Positions 22,524 through 32,066 of a DNA stretch of 35,134 nt are shown piece after piece. The notes under the pieces are model-generated. The model made no database searches, was not told the origin of the DNA, and saw only the letters and a list, made by a program, of their open reading frames with translations. The stretch comes from Fonticula alba (lineage: Eukaryota > Opisthokonta > Rotosphaerida > Fonticulaceae). A program made the position numbers and the translations under genes. The first letter of the stretch is position 1. Every line of letters begins with the position of its first letter. The stretch is taken from contig NW_009242975.1 in assembly GCF_000388065.1 (NCBI RefSeq), positions 376,896 through 412,029 on the forward strand, written 5' to 3'.

Positions 22524-25500
22524 GGGAGGCATGTGGGTGTGTGGGTGTGTGTGCGTGTAGGAGGCATGTGGGCGTGTGGGACATGGGGGGGTGGGCGGGG
22601 CATGGGGGGGTGGGTGCGTCTGCACGCCGGGACAGGGCACCGGGCGCCATTCGCCAGGCCTCCGGGCCACGCACCGACAATGGTGTTGAGGACGGTGGCG
22701 TTTTCTGCGGCCACGCGAAGCGCCGGGGTTCCGGGTTAATGTCAGGGCAGCAGGCACTGTTGCCGGGGCAGCATCGGGCAGGCATACCATCCAGCATGTC
22801 CTGGCGGTGGCGGCGCATGGCCGGCCACCGGCGAGGGGGACGGGGGACGGGGGACGGGGCACAGGGCCTGGTCAGTGCGCTGCTCGCGGAGGGGGGCATC
22901 CCCGAAAGTGCAGGTACCTTCTTGGCCAGGGGGCCGCGCCGCCGGCGCCGACGGCAAAATGCCATCCCGGTTGCCAGGAGCAGCACCAGGAGCAGCAGCA
23001 TGGGCAGGCCAACGCCGAGGCCAATGGCTGGGGAGGTGGGAATTAGCAGGCACGCTGGGTGGCTGGCCGGCGCGGTTCAGGCCCCTTCTGCCCCCCCCCC
23101 CCCGCCGGGCCCTCGGAGGGGCCCCCGCACGCGAGCACACCCGCCAGCAACGCACCTAGGGCCCGGCGCCGGGCGCCATGGCGGCCATTCGGGTCGGCGG
23201 CCTGCTCGAGGCAGTGCCCATCGTCCGGGCCATCGCACCGGATGCACCCGCGCGCGCAGGGCCGACAGTCGGTCGCACCCGGGAAGTGCCCCTCCGGGCA
23301 GGCGTCGAGGCACCTTGCCGGCTGGCCAGCCGGGGCCAGCAGCAGGAGGCCCTCGCGGCAGCGCCGGCACCCGACGGCCGCCGGGCAGCTGGGCGGCGAG
23401 GAGCTCCCCGCCGGGGCCCGGGTGCAGGACACCGGCCCGGCCGCCGGGTCGCGGGAGCAATCCGCACAGCCCGCCTCGGCGCAGGGGATGCACAGGCGGT
23501 CGCCCTCCGGCGTGGCCCCCGGGACAAAGTCCCGGCCCGGGCAGCTGGCCCCGGCCAGGCACCGGGCCCCGCGATCCCCGAGGAGGAGGAGCCACTCGGC
23601 GGGGTGGCGGCAGCCGGTGCACTGTGCCGCCTGGTGGGCACACGTTTGGCAGGCCGCCGCGCAGGGGGCACACCGCTGGCCGGGCCCCGGGTCGGAGGGG
23701 GGCACTTGGCCGGGTGCGGGCGCGAGTGCCGGCGCCGGCGCCGCAGGATCGGCCCCCGGCCGCGGGGCGAACTCCCCCGGCGGGCAGAGCGGCGCACAGC
23801 CGCCGGCCATGGTCAGGTGCAGGCCCGGCAGGCAGCGGGTGCAGCGCAAGTCGGCCGGCTCGGGGCCCGGGCTCGGGGCCTGGCAGTCCGTGCAGCCGGC
23901 CGGACAGGGGATGCACGCGGCACGCCCGGGCCCGGCGCCGGTCCCCGGCGGGCATTCCTCCACGCACCGCCCGTCCGGGGCCAGGAGCCGGTCCGCCGGG
24001 CACCGGAGGCAGTCCCCGGGCAGGGGCCCGCCGCACCGGGCGCAGGAGGCGTGGCAGGCGGCGCACCGGGCTGCCGGCTCGTCGCCCGGCATGTCGCCCG
24101 GGTGGGGGGCCATGTCGGCGAAAGTCCCGGCCGGGCAGGCCGCCGCCAGGCACCGGCCCTGGTAGAGCGGCACGCCCGGCCGGCAGCCGGTGCATTGGTC
24201 GGCCTGGCTGCAGGCCCGGCAGTCGCTCGGGCAGGGCTGGCAGGCGCCGGTCGCCCGGTCGGCGTACAGGCCCTCCGGGCAGCCGGCCCCCACGGGCAGG
24301 CACACCCCGCCGAGGAGCAGCCGCTGGCCGGCCTCGGCGGCGCAGGAAATGCAGTGCCCGGCGCCGGGGCCAAAGCAGGCGGAGCAATCCCCGTGGCAGG
24401 GGACGCATGCGGCGCCGACGGGGGCCATGCCGGCCGGGCAGGCGCCGGCGCACTGGCCCGACGCCGGGACCAGCAGCCAGCCCCGCTGGCACTGCTCGCA
24501 GGCCCCGCCGCCGCCGCCGCCGCCGCCGCACAGGAGGCAGCCCTCCGGGCAGGGCATGCACACGGCCTGGCCGGCCGCCCGGTCCAGGGCCCAGCCCGTG
24601 GGGCATTGGGCATCGCAGCGGCGCCGGCGGCGGGGGCGGGGGCGGCCGAGGTGGTCGGTGTCGGGCCCGGCCGGGCCGAAGACCGACACCAGCCCCGGCC
24701 GGCAGTCCAGGCACTCGCCGGCCCGGGTCCCGTCGCACGTGGCGCACGTGAAGTGGCAGGCCCGGCAGCGGCCGGCCTCCGGGGTGAAGCCCCCGGCGCA
24801 CAGCTGCACGCAGCGGCCGCCCTGCTGGACGAGCTCGGCCCCGGCGCAGTCCCAGCAGTGGGAATCGGTCGGGCCATTGCACACGGCGCACGACACGTGG
24901 CAGGGCTGGCAGGCGGCGGCCGGGTTGTCGGCCGGGCGGAAGGCCCCGGCCGGGCAGGGCCACACGCAGCTGGACCCGATGTGGTCCAGCCCCGGGGCGC
25001 AGGAGTGGCACTGGTCCGCCCGCGGCCCGTGGCAGGCGGCGCACTCCGGGGCACAGGGCAGACACTCGCCGGCGCCGGGGGCCGGGTCGGCGAACCACCC
25101 GGCCGGGCAGGCCCCCACGCACGCCCCGGTGCCCGTCAGCCAGAGGCCCTCCCGGCAGGCCAGGCAGCGGCCCTCGGCCGAGCAGCTGGCGCACCCGGCG
25201 GCACATGCGGCGCAGGGCCCGGGCAGGCCGGCGTCGGTGGCCGGCCCGGCCCCGGCGGCGCAGCGCGTGCACCGGTCCGCCGCCCCCTCGCACAGGTCGC
25301 ACTCCGGGGCACAGGGCCGGCAGCGGCCCCGGCCGGCGGGCTCGGGCACGGCCAGCCACCCGGGCGCGCAGCGATCCGTGCAGAGCCCCGGCCCGGCGGC
25401 CGGGTCCGGCTCGGCGAAGACCCACCCGCCGGGCCGGCAGGCGTCGCACGCATCCGGCCCCCGGCACGCGGCGCACGACGGATGGCACGCCGTGCAAATG

Positions 25501-26630
25501 AGGCCCCGGTCGGCGAAGGACCCGGCCGGGCAGTCGGGCAGGCAGCGCCGCCGGGCCGCGCCATCCTCCGCCAGGTGCAGCCCCTCGGCACAGGCCACGC
25601 AGTCCAGGCCGTCGGCCGTGCAGTCGGTGCACCCCCGGGGGCAGAGGACGCACCGGGCCGGGCCGGCGGCCTGCCCCGGCGGGCAGGTCGCCGTGCAGAG
25701 GGACGCCTCGCCCGGGGTCGGATGGCGGAAGCGCAGCCCCGGGCCGCAGGCCAGGCAGGCATGGCCCGAGGCGCAGGTGGCGCAGGACCCATGGCAGGCG
25801 ACGCATGCGCCGGCCTGCGCGAAGGTCCCGGCCGGGCACGCCTCCACGCAGGCCTTCCCGAGGGCCAGGCGCCCGGCGGCGCAGGCGGTGCATTCGCCCT
25901 CCGAGAGGCAGGCGGCGCACGAGCTGTCGCATGGGCCGCAGGCCCCGGCAAGCGGGAAGAAGCCCCCCGGGCAGGCCTCGACACAGGCCCCGGCGTGCAG
26001 CAGCCGCCCCGGGGCGCAGGCCGTGCAGGCGTCCACGGTGCAGGCCGCGCAGCCGGGCTGGCAGGCCTCACACACGCCGGCCCGGGCGAAGGAGCCCCCC
26101 GGGCAGGCCGCCGCGCAGGCCCCCTCGGAGAGCACCTCGCCGGGGGGGCACTCGGTGCAACGGTCGGCCTGGCACTGGGAGCAGCCGGCCGGGCAGGCGG
26201 CGCACTGGCCGGCGGCCAGGAAGTGCCCCGGGGCGCAGGCCGTGCACTCGCCGGGCCCGGCGCACCGGCTGCAGCCCGGCTCGCAGGGGACACAGGTGAA
26301 GACATCCCGCAGGCCGGCCCCCGGGAAGCAGGCCTCGCAGTGGAAGTCGCTGCCCGTGTCGCGGAGGTACTCGCACCCCGGGATCATCTCCACGATGCAT
26401 GTGTCCACCGACCCGGAGCGGAGCTTGCTCGGGTAGTCCGCCGGGCAGGCGGCCAGGCAGGCGTGCGGCGACTTGGCCGTCAGCAGGAAGAGCCCGGCTT
26501 CGCAGCGGGTGCAATTGCCCCCGGCACAGGCGCTGCAGCCGGCCGGGCAGCCGGCCAGCCCGGCCGCCGGCCGGGCCGCCACCAGCACCAGGAGGGCCAG
26601 CAGGAAGAGCAGGAGCCCGGATCGGCGCAT
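20864..26630 (-). CDS. Receptor kinase C: Cys-rich repeat ectodomain, one TM helix, non-RD kinase
   Basis: Proposed exons in order of translation are 26630-23156, 23027-22788, 22704-22675, 22381-22211, 22117-22057, 21913-21753, 21686-21475, 21333-21225 and 21096-20864 (1563 aa, stop TAA). The start was chosen because a signal peptide (MRRSGLLLFLLALLVLVAA) begins there with a good Kozak context (GCCGCCATG). The ectodomain has the shared N-terminal Cys module and then divergent furin/VSP-like repeats to about residue 1150. TM is about 1159-1180, followed by six Arg. The kinase has a canonical glycine loop (GKGKQATVY), Lys1302, Glu1321, HCD instead of HRD (Asp1395, Cys1394), DLG instead of DFG (Asp1417) and SPE Glu1450. 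Key catalytic Asp and Lys are kept, so weak or regulated activity is possible. The 171-nt first kinase exon and an intron in the HRD-proximal helix match receptor A. A possible extra in-frame intron at 22801-22917 would shorten the protein by 39 residues. Confidence 0.82.
22475..22570. repeat. TG-rich microsatellite inside an intron of receptor kinase C
   Basis: TG dinucleotides with GGGTGTG variants lie in the minus-strand intron 22382-22674, the longest intron of this gene. On the RNA it reads as a CA repeat. It occupies the same relative intron (between the LNT juxtamembrane exon and the 171-nt kinase exon) that carries the TG/TCTG array in receptor kinase A. Confidence 0.85.
22840..22862. 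repeat. GGGGGAC tandem repeat
   Basis: About three copies of a 7-bp GGGGGAC unit lie within the 117-bp segment 22801-22917 that may be either coding sequence or a retained in-frame intron of receptor kinase C. Confidence 0.7.
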
Positions 26631-26716
26631 GGCGGCCGGCGAGCGGCCCGAGCGGCGCGAGGAGCGGCGCGGCCGTCCGAGGCGTGGAGAAGGGTGCTGT
26701 GGCGAGGCAGGGGCCT

Positions 26717-26848
26717 GGGACAAGCAGAGGCAGCGGGGCAAGACAGGAGCGCGGGGCAGGCAGAGGCAGCGGGGCAAGCAGACGCAGCGGGGCAGGCAGA
26801 GGCAGCGGGGCAGGCAGAGGCAGCGGGGCAGGCAGAGGCAAGGCCGAT
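26717..26848. repeat. Degenerate 18-bp tandem repeats in the 5' leader of receptor kinase C
   Basis: About six to seven copies of GCAGGCAGAGGCAGCGGG, some with small changes, lie 90-220 bp upstream of the start codon at 26630. In the sense of gene C they read as a pyrimidine-rich CTGCCTCTGCC series. The repeats are open in the frame of gene C, but the signal peptide begins downstream, so I treat them as 5' UTR or promoter. Confidence 0.75.
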
Positions 26849-27529
26849 CGCGGACTGGCGCAGGGTGGTCGGATGTCGGGGGCAGGCACGCGCGGAGGGG
26901 AGGCTGCCGAAGGCATGCGCCATGCACCGGCATCTCGGTGGCCGGAAAATGGGCCGGCCGGCGCCGGGCGGACATCTGGCCGTCCCTCGCGTGGACGCGC
27001 GCGCGCGTACTTGTGGGGGGGGGGGGAAGGGGCCTGCGCGGTTGTTGTGGGCTAGCCGGTTGGCAAGCGCGGCGGGACAATCAACGTGCGCGCGCGCGCG
27101 CGCACGGGGCCGCCCGGACTGTTTGTCGGCGGGGGCGGGCCGGAAAAAGGGGGGGCCGCCCGGGCGCCGTGCTGCCCGTTGCGCGCCCCCATTCTTGGCT
27201 GGGGCGCCTCGTCCCGGGCGGGGGTGTCGGCGGAATGCGCGAGGTCGGCCGGGCGCGACCCCAGGGGGGGGGGGGGAGGGAGGCGCGAGGGCGAGGCGCG
27301 GGCCCACAACACGAGTAACAGCCGAAGGCCAGCCGGGACACAACCTCCCTGGGCCGGGAGGGAGGGGGGCCTGCGGCGCGTGCGGCCGGGCGCCCCTGCC
27401 GCACGCGCGCGCGCGCGCGCGCCCGAGCCAAAGTCGGCACGACCGAGGAAAATAGGGGCCCAAGCCAGCGAGAGCCCAGGGCGCGGGAGATCCATTGGCA
27501 GGTGGCATGTTAGGGAGACTGACAGGGGA

Positions 27530-27551
27530 GGGGGGGGGGGGGGGGGGGGGG
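27530..27551. repeat. G22 homopolymer
   Basis: A run of 22 G, the longest plus-strand G run that I counted, lies in intergenic DNA. It can form G-quadruplexes and its length is unreliable in any assembly. Confidence 0.85.
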
Positions 27552-27854
27552 CGAGGGGGGAGAGACGGCGCGGGAGGGGGCGAGGCGGGGGCGAGAAAGC
27601 TGATGCTCGGCACGAAGGCGCGCGCACACTGGGGATATGGACGCGCACACGCACACAGCCCGGCGAGCACACGCCCCTGCACACATGCGCGCGCACAGTC
27701 CCACACACAGGCAGGGGGGGGGGGGGGGGGGCGGGCGCCGCCCCGGGGCCGAGCGCGAGGCACCAAAAAGAGGGGTAGACACGGCCGCGCGTGCGGCGGG
27801 ACGAATCCGCGCGGCCCCTGTGGGGGATATTATGGCGGAATCGCGTGGCCGAGT

Positions 27855-27862
27855 TATATAAG
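27855..27862 (+). promoter_or_regulatory. TATATAAG, TATA-box-like sequence
   Basis: A TATATAAG match stands out in very GC-rich DNA. It is 1.3 kb upstream of the next plus-strand start codon (29172), too far for a simple promoter of that gene unless there is a long leader or an unseen 5' exon or non-coding RNA. Confidence 0.2.
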
Positions 27863-28706
27863 TCGATCGGCCCCTGCCGGCAGATGGCACGCCGTGCGCC
27901 GTGCATCCCGGCAAGCGAGAGGCCTGGGGGGGGGGGGGGGGGCGGGGGGCGAACACACGCCTCTCTGCTGCGGGCCAGCGCCCGCACCGGCGTCCCTGGA
28001 GCCCCCTCCCGCGTCGGAGGGAGCCGAGCAGGGCCGGCGCCATTGGTGCGTGACCGCGCAGAGCGGCGTGATCCGGGCGGTGTCACGCCGCCGGTCACGC
28101 GGGGCGTCGGCATTTGGACAGTCGCCCGCGGGCAAGCTCCCCCCGCCGCCAAGCGATGGTGCTCGGCTCTGTGCCCGCTCGTCTCCAGGTGCTCCAACCG
28201 GTTTGGGCTGCCGTGTGCGTGGGAGGCCGAGACATTCAGGCAGCATGAAAAATTGCCCGGCTGTGGCTTCAAGCCGCTGCTGCATCTGCGGCGCTTCCTG
28301 CTGCGGGGCTGGCGCCGGCCTGCCTGCCTGCCTGGAGGCTGTGCCACTTCCTCCGCGGAGTCCGGCAAAGGAGGAGCTTGGTGCGCGCCAACTCGCTGGG
28401 CCTCCCGGCGTGGCGTGCGCCCGCGCACTCATGCCCCCAACGGTGTCCAGCCGCACCCGGGATGAATGGGGAAAGTTTCGGCACCATGTACCGGGGTTGC
28501 GTGCGCGCGGCCCAAACCCAACGTCTGCCCAGGGGTTGGTCTGGGCCGGGCCTAGTTCGCCCGACGAGATGGTGTCCCCTCCGAGATCGTTACTTGCCCA
28601 ATCGGATGGCGGGCCCGTGTTTGAACGGGTGCCACATTCTTCCGAGGCCTGCGCGGGGCCTTTGGTGGGCGCGCGTCCCCTCATGGCTCGCGTAGGAGCG
28701 AGTGTG

Positions 28707-28707
<1 letters not shown>

Positions 28708-28764
<57 letters not shown>
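28708..28764. repeat. (TG)n microsatellite
   Basis: An uninterrupted TG dinucleotide tract of nearly 60 bp directly abuts the 20-bp tandem array that follows. Confidence 0.9.
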
Positions 28765-28766
<2 letters not shown>

Positions 28767-28920
28767 CCAATGCGCCTGCCTGTGTTCAAATGCGCCTGCC
28801 TGTGTTCAAATGCGCTTGCCTGTGTTCAAATGTTCTGGTCTGTGTTCAAATGCGCTTGCCCGTGCTCAAAAGTACTTGCCCGTGTTCAAAAGTGCTTGCC
28901 CGTGCTCAAATGTGCCTGCG
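28761..28920 (+). repeat. Eight tandem copies of a 20-bp unit
   Basis: Eight contiguous 20-bp units match TGTGTTCAAATGCGCYTGCC. Units 1-3 and 5 are nearly identical; units 4 and 6-8 are diverged (for example CGTGCTCAAAAGTACTTGCC). There are no spacers, so this is not a CRISPR array. It lies 250 bp upstream of the APD-like gene. Confidence 0.92.
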
Positions 28921-29171
28921 CGTACAGCCAAGCGAGTGAATGTGTGCGGATGCGCACGCGCGCACGCGTGTGTAAATGCAAATCCCCCTGTGAAAGACAA
29001 AAGGCGCTTCGGCCAGGGCCGGGCAACGTGAGCCCATGGCATCCGCCGATTTCTCCCTCTCTCCCTCCATCCCTCCCTCCCTCCCGGCCCCTCGCACCCC
29101 CCCTCCCCCCTCCCCCCCCCTTCACCTCGGCTTCCTGTGTCACTCTCCCCCCTCCACATCCTTCCCCAGCC

Positions 29172-31045
29172 ATGCGGAGTGGAGGTCGATCCGGCGGCGG
29201 CATGCGCTCCGGCGGCGGCATGCGCTCCGGCGGCGGCATGCGCTCCGGCGGGAGCTCGCACTCGCGCTCGCGCCCGTCTTACTCCTCGCACCGGAGCCAC
29301 TCGCGCCCGTACCGGTCGCACCACCACCACCACCATCACCACCATAGCCGCTACCACCGGTCCCATGTCACGACGCACTCCTACTCCACCGGCGGCTCGG
29401 CATACTACTCGAGCTCCTCCTCGGGGTGCTGCGACTGCGGGCCCTTCTGCACGGCCATCTACTGCTTCCGGGCCCCGGCATCCGAGTGCGTGTCCCCTCG
29501 GGCGGGCGCCCTGCGACCGATGCGGCCTTCCCCGCGCCTGTCTCTCTCTCTCTCTCCCTCCCTCCCTCTCGCCCCCCCCCTCTCTCCGGCTCTCCGGCTC
29601 CCGCTCACTTTGCTGACTTGCCTGCCCACCCCCTCCTCGCCAGCTCACGGCCCAAGCACGCCAAGACCCACTGGGTTGTCTGCTCGGCGGCCATCTGGTG
29701 GGGCCTGGTTTTGTCCTTCCTCGCGATGATCGTGTGCGTGTCGGTCCTGCCATTGTACACGTCGCGCTCGCGGAGCCTGCCCCCCACCGGCACCTTCCGC
29801 CTGGCCATCAATCCGGCCTTCTTCGAGGGCATCGAGGTGCGGGCCGGCGCGGACCTCGGGGCCTACCTGATCCCGGCGGCGGACGGCCGCCCCGAGCAAA
29901 GCAGCATCCTCACCGGCAATGTGGCCACCCAATTTTCCATCCCCCGCGGGGACAGCTACGATGCCATGGAGCTCCATCTGCCGGCCGGGTCCGGGGCCAC
30001 CAGCATCACCATGGGCCCGGTCACTTGCCCGCTGCACTTCCTCATCATCCGCGGCAAGAGCACCTTCGACAACTGGGTCGCCGGTGACACGGTGCCGGTG
30101 GTCTTCACGTCGAGCATCACCTCCACCCAGCCGACCATCTTCTCCATGACGGCCTCCTCCTCGGATTACTACTACTTCGTGGTGTACAACCCGCACTTCG
30201 GGTCGTGCGGCTCGGGGAACATCCAAATGCAGCTGGCCTCCTCGCAGCCGGCCTACCGGCTGCCCCCCTCCCGGCGCATCCCCCTCGACCAGCACATCCC
30301 GCTGGATGACCGATCCGGCATGTCGACGCTCATCCTGGCCACGTCGGCCACCCCGGTGTACCACTCGGTGCGGGTGTTTTACACCCGCCGGCCGGCGCTC
30401 TTCGGCGTGATCATGGGCCTGAGCATTGGGCTTCCCCTGGTGCTGGGCCTGGTGGTGGCCATCGTCAGCTACGTGGTTTACCGGTCCCGGCGGGCCGAGC
30501 ACGACCCCCAGGCCAAGCCGGCCGTGGAGATGGGCTCCGTGCCGCCGGCCGGCGTGGCATACCCCGGCGGCGGCCAGGTGATGGTTGCCCCGGCCCCCGG
30601 GCCGGACGGCGCGTACTATGCCCCGCCGCCGGCGCCGCCACCGCCAGGGGCCGATGGGGCTGTGGTCTTCCCGCCGCCCTATGTGCCGGGTGGTCCGGGG
30701 GAGGTGACGCTGGCGCCGCCGGTGCCCCCTCCTGCCGCCGGGGGCCAGGCCCTGCCCCCGGTCGGCGGCCCCCCCGGAGCATACAGCCCGTACGCGGTCC
30801 CCGACGCCGGTGGGTATGTGGCCATGCCGCAGCCCCCGGGCCCGGGCCCCGAGTCCGGCGGGTATGTGGCCATGCCGCAGCCGCCGGCGCCGTCTGCCGG
30901 CCCGGCCGGCTACCCGGGCCCGATGCCGGGCTCGGCGGGATATCCCGCCCCGCCGGGCGATCCCGCGGACTATCCCCCCCCGCCGCCGTATGCCGCGGGG
31001 GGCCCGCCGCCGGCCGGTGGCGGTGCCGGCTGGTCCAAGTACTGA
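29172..31045 (+). CDS. Two-pass membrane protein with an APD1-4-like lumenal domain and PPPY tail
   Basis: Exons are 29172-29485 and 29644-31045 (571 aa, stop TGA). The phase 2 intron has donor GTGCGT and branch site CTGAC at 29613-29617. Residues 1-104 are Ser/Arg/Gly-rich, with three MRSGGG repeats, nine consecutive His and a short Cys cluster (CCDCGPFC). TM1 is about 113-135, a soluble domain about 138-350, TM2 about 356-383, and the rest is Pro/Gly-rich with two GGYVAMPQPP repeats and PPPY motifs at 448-451 and 551-554. The soluble domain, with its FFEGIEV start and late YYYFVVYNP strand, resembles by eye the lumenal part of APD1-4-type E3 ligases. Those proteins end in a RING finger, which is absent here. 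PPxY motifs bind WW domains of Nedd4-type ligases, so the protein may be an adaptor for membrane-protein ubiquitination. This is inference. The start codon follows CCCCAG, so an upstream 5' exon cannot be excluded. Confidence 0.8.
29193..29246 (+). repeat. 18-bp coding repeat (three copies)
   Basis: Three exact copies of GGCGGCGGCATGCGCTCC encode the GGGMRS repeats near the N-terminus of the APD-like protein. Copy number may vary. Each unit carries an in-frame ATG, so internal starts are possible. Confidence 0.9.
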
Positions 31046-31178
31046 GGCAGCAGGCCGGGCAAGGGCCTGCTGCCTTGTCTGGTTGTTGGCCGCGCGCGCG
31101 CGCATGCAATACACTGTTTGTGCCTGTCCGTGGGTTCTTTTCGGTCATGGTACCCGCCCTTTCTGCCGGGACTATGCA

Positions 31179-31179
<1 letters not shown>

Positions 31180-31225
<46 letters not shown>

Positions 31226-31330
31226 CTGTGTGACTGTGTGACTGTGTGTGTGTGTGTGTGTGACTGTGTGTGACTGTCATCATGTCTGGGGCTGTGACTG
31301 TCAGCGTGCGTATGTGACTGTCAGCGTGTG
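31180..31330. repeat. (TG)n with TGTGACTG variants
   Basis: A TG dinucleotide tract of about 45 bp is followed by irregular TGTGACTG units. It lies about 135 bp after the stop codon of the APD-like gene. Confidence 0.85.
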
Positions 31331-31981
31331 GATGTGTGGATGTTTGAATGTAAGCATGTGTCTTCGCATGCGCCCCTGTGGGTGCCCCGGGCCTTTGGGG
31401 ACGCGCGTTCGTGTGCATGCTCTTCCGGGCACTCCGGCCCCGGGCGGCCTCGCTGGCCAGACACCCGGCCCGGCGTGTGCACAGCTGCGCCGCCCGGCCA
31501 TGCGGCTTACTTTCCCCTTCCGCGCCCGGGCCACGGCACGCGCCGGCGAAACGACAAGGCAGCGCGCGCAAGCACGAAAAATGGTCCCCTGGTGAGAATG
31601 GCCCGGCCCGGTGGACTGCGCCGGGGCCATTCCAAAAGTGCCAAAGCATGCAGGCCCACTCGGCCAGTCGGGGCACCGGCGCAAGGGGGCCCGGGAGAGG
31701 GGGCTGCGCAGGCAGGCCACCGGATGCCTGCGCGTTGGGTGCTCCCCATCGGGCAGGCGTGTGCAAATGATCGTGCGATACAGGGGGGCCGGCCGTGCGG
31801 TGGCGGTGGTGGCGGCGCCCTCTCACCCCCCCGCCGGGGTCGCCCGGTTGCCCCCGGGGCATGTGCTCGCCTTCGGCTCCTGTTTCGTCTCTCTCTCTCT
31901 CTCTCTCTCCCGCCCTCCAGGGGGGCGCCTTTTCGCCAGGGGCGCGCGTGCCGCGCACGAATGTGCCCTTCTTCGTCGGTG

Positions 31982-32003
31982 CCCCCCCCCCCCCCCCCCC
32001 CCC
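31982..32003. repeat. C22 homopolymer
   Basis: A run of 22 C upstream of the tRNA cluster. It is one of many long G or C runs that mark the non-coding DNA of this window. Confidence 0.85.
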
Positions 32004-32066
32004 GGCCGGGGGGGCACAAAAGGGGGGCGGGGTCGTTTGGCTGAGCTTCGGCGGTCGAAAAAGGAT

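Larger units (their letters stand above)
26631..29171. other. Divergent intergenic region between receptor kinase C and the APD-like gene
   Basis: No supportable gene in about 2.5 kb. It must hold the promoters of two divergent genes. Visible elements are an 18-bp repeat array next to gene C, CG dinucleotide tracts near 27085-27103 and 27403-27421, G runs (22 G at 27530-27551), a TATATAAG match at 27855-27862, a TG microsatellite and a 20-bp octuple repeat at 28761-28920, and a C/T-rich leader just before 29172. A long plus-strand open frame crosses much of it, but its product has no recognisable domain. Confidence 0.45.
31046..32066. other. 3' flank of the APD-like gene, microsatellites
   Basis: No gene is seen. 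CAATACACTGTTTGTG at about 31107-31122 could be a variant poly(A) signal with a GU-rich element for the upstream gene. TG/TGTGAC repeats follow at about 31180-31330, then a (CT)n tract at about 31888-31909 and a run of 22 C at 31982-32003. Confidence 0.45.

Noticed and set aside
26631-27080. Upstream in-frame start for receptor kinase C
   Set aside because: It would place about 150 Pro/Leu/Arg-rich residues, including the 18-bp repeats, before the signal peptide. The Met at 26630 has a good start context and is followed at once by the hydrophobic core.
23178-27455. 1425-codon plus-strand frame across receptor kinase C
   Set aside because: It is the complement of the Cys-rich exon, rich in Gly, Ala and Arg, and lacks any recognisable feature.
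28761-28920. CRISPR-like array
   Set aside because: The 20-bp units are contiguous without unique spacers and the genome is eukaryotic; it is a minisatellite.
27495-29729. 744-codon plus-strand frame reaching into the APD-like gene
   Set aside because: Only the part from 29172 to 29485 is credible. The upstream part crosses G runs, the TG microsatellite and the 20-bp array and has no domain, and no GT/AG pair obviously joins it to the gene.
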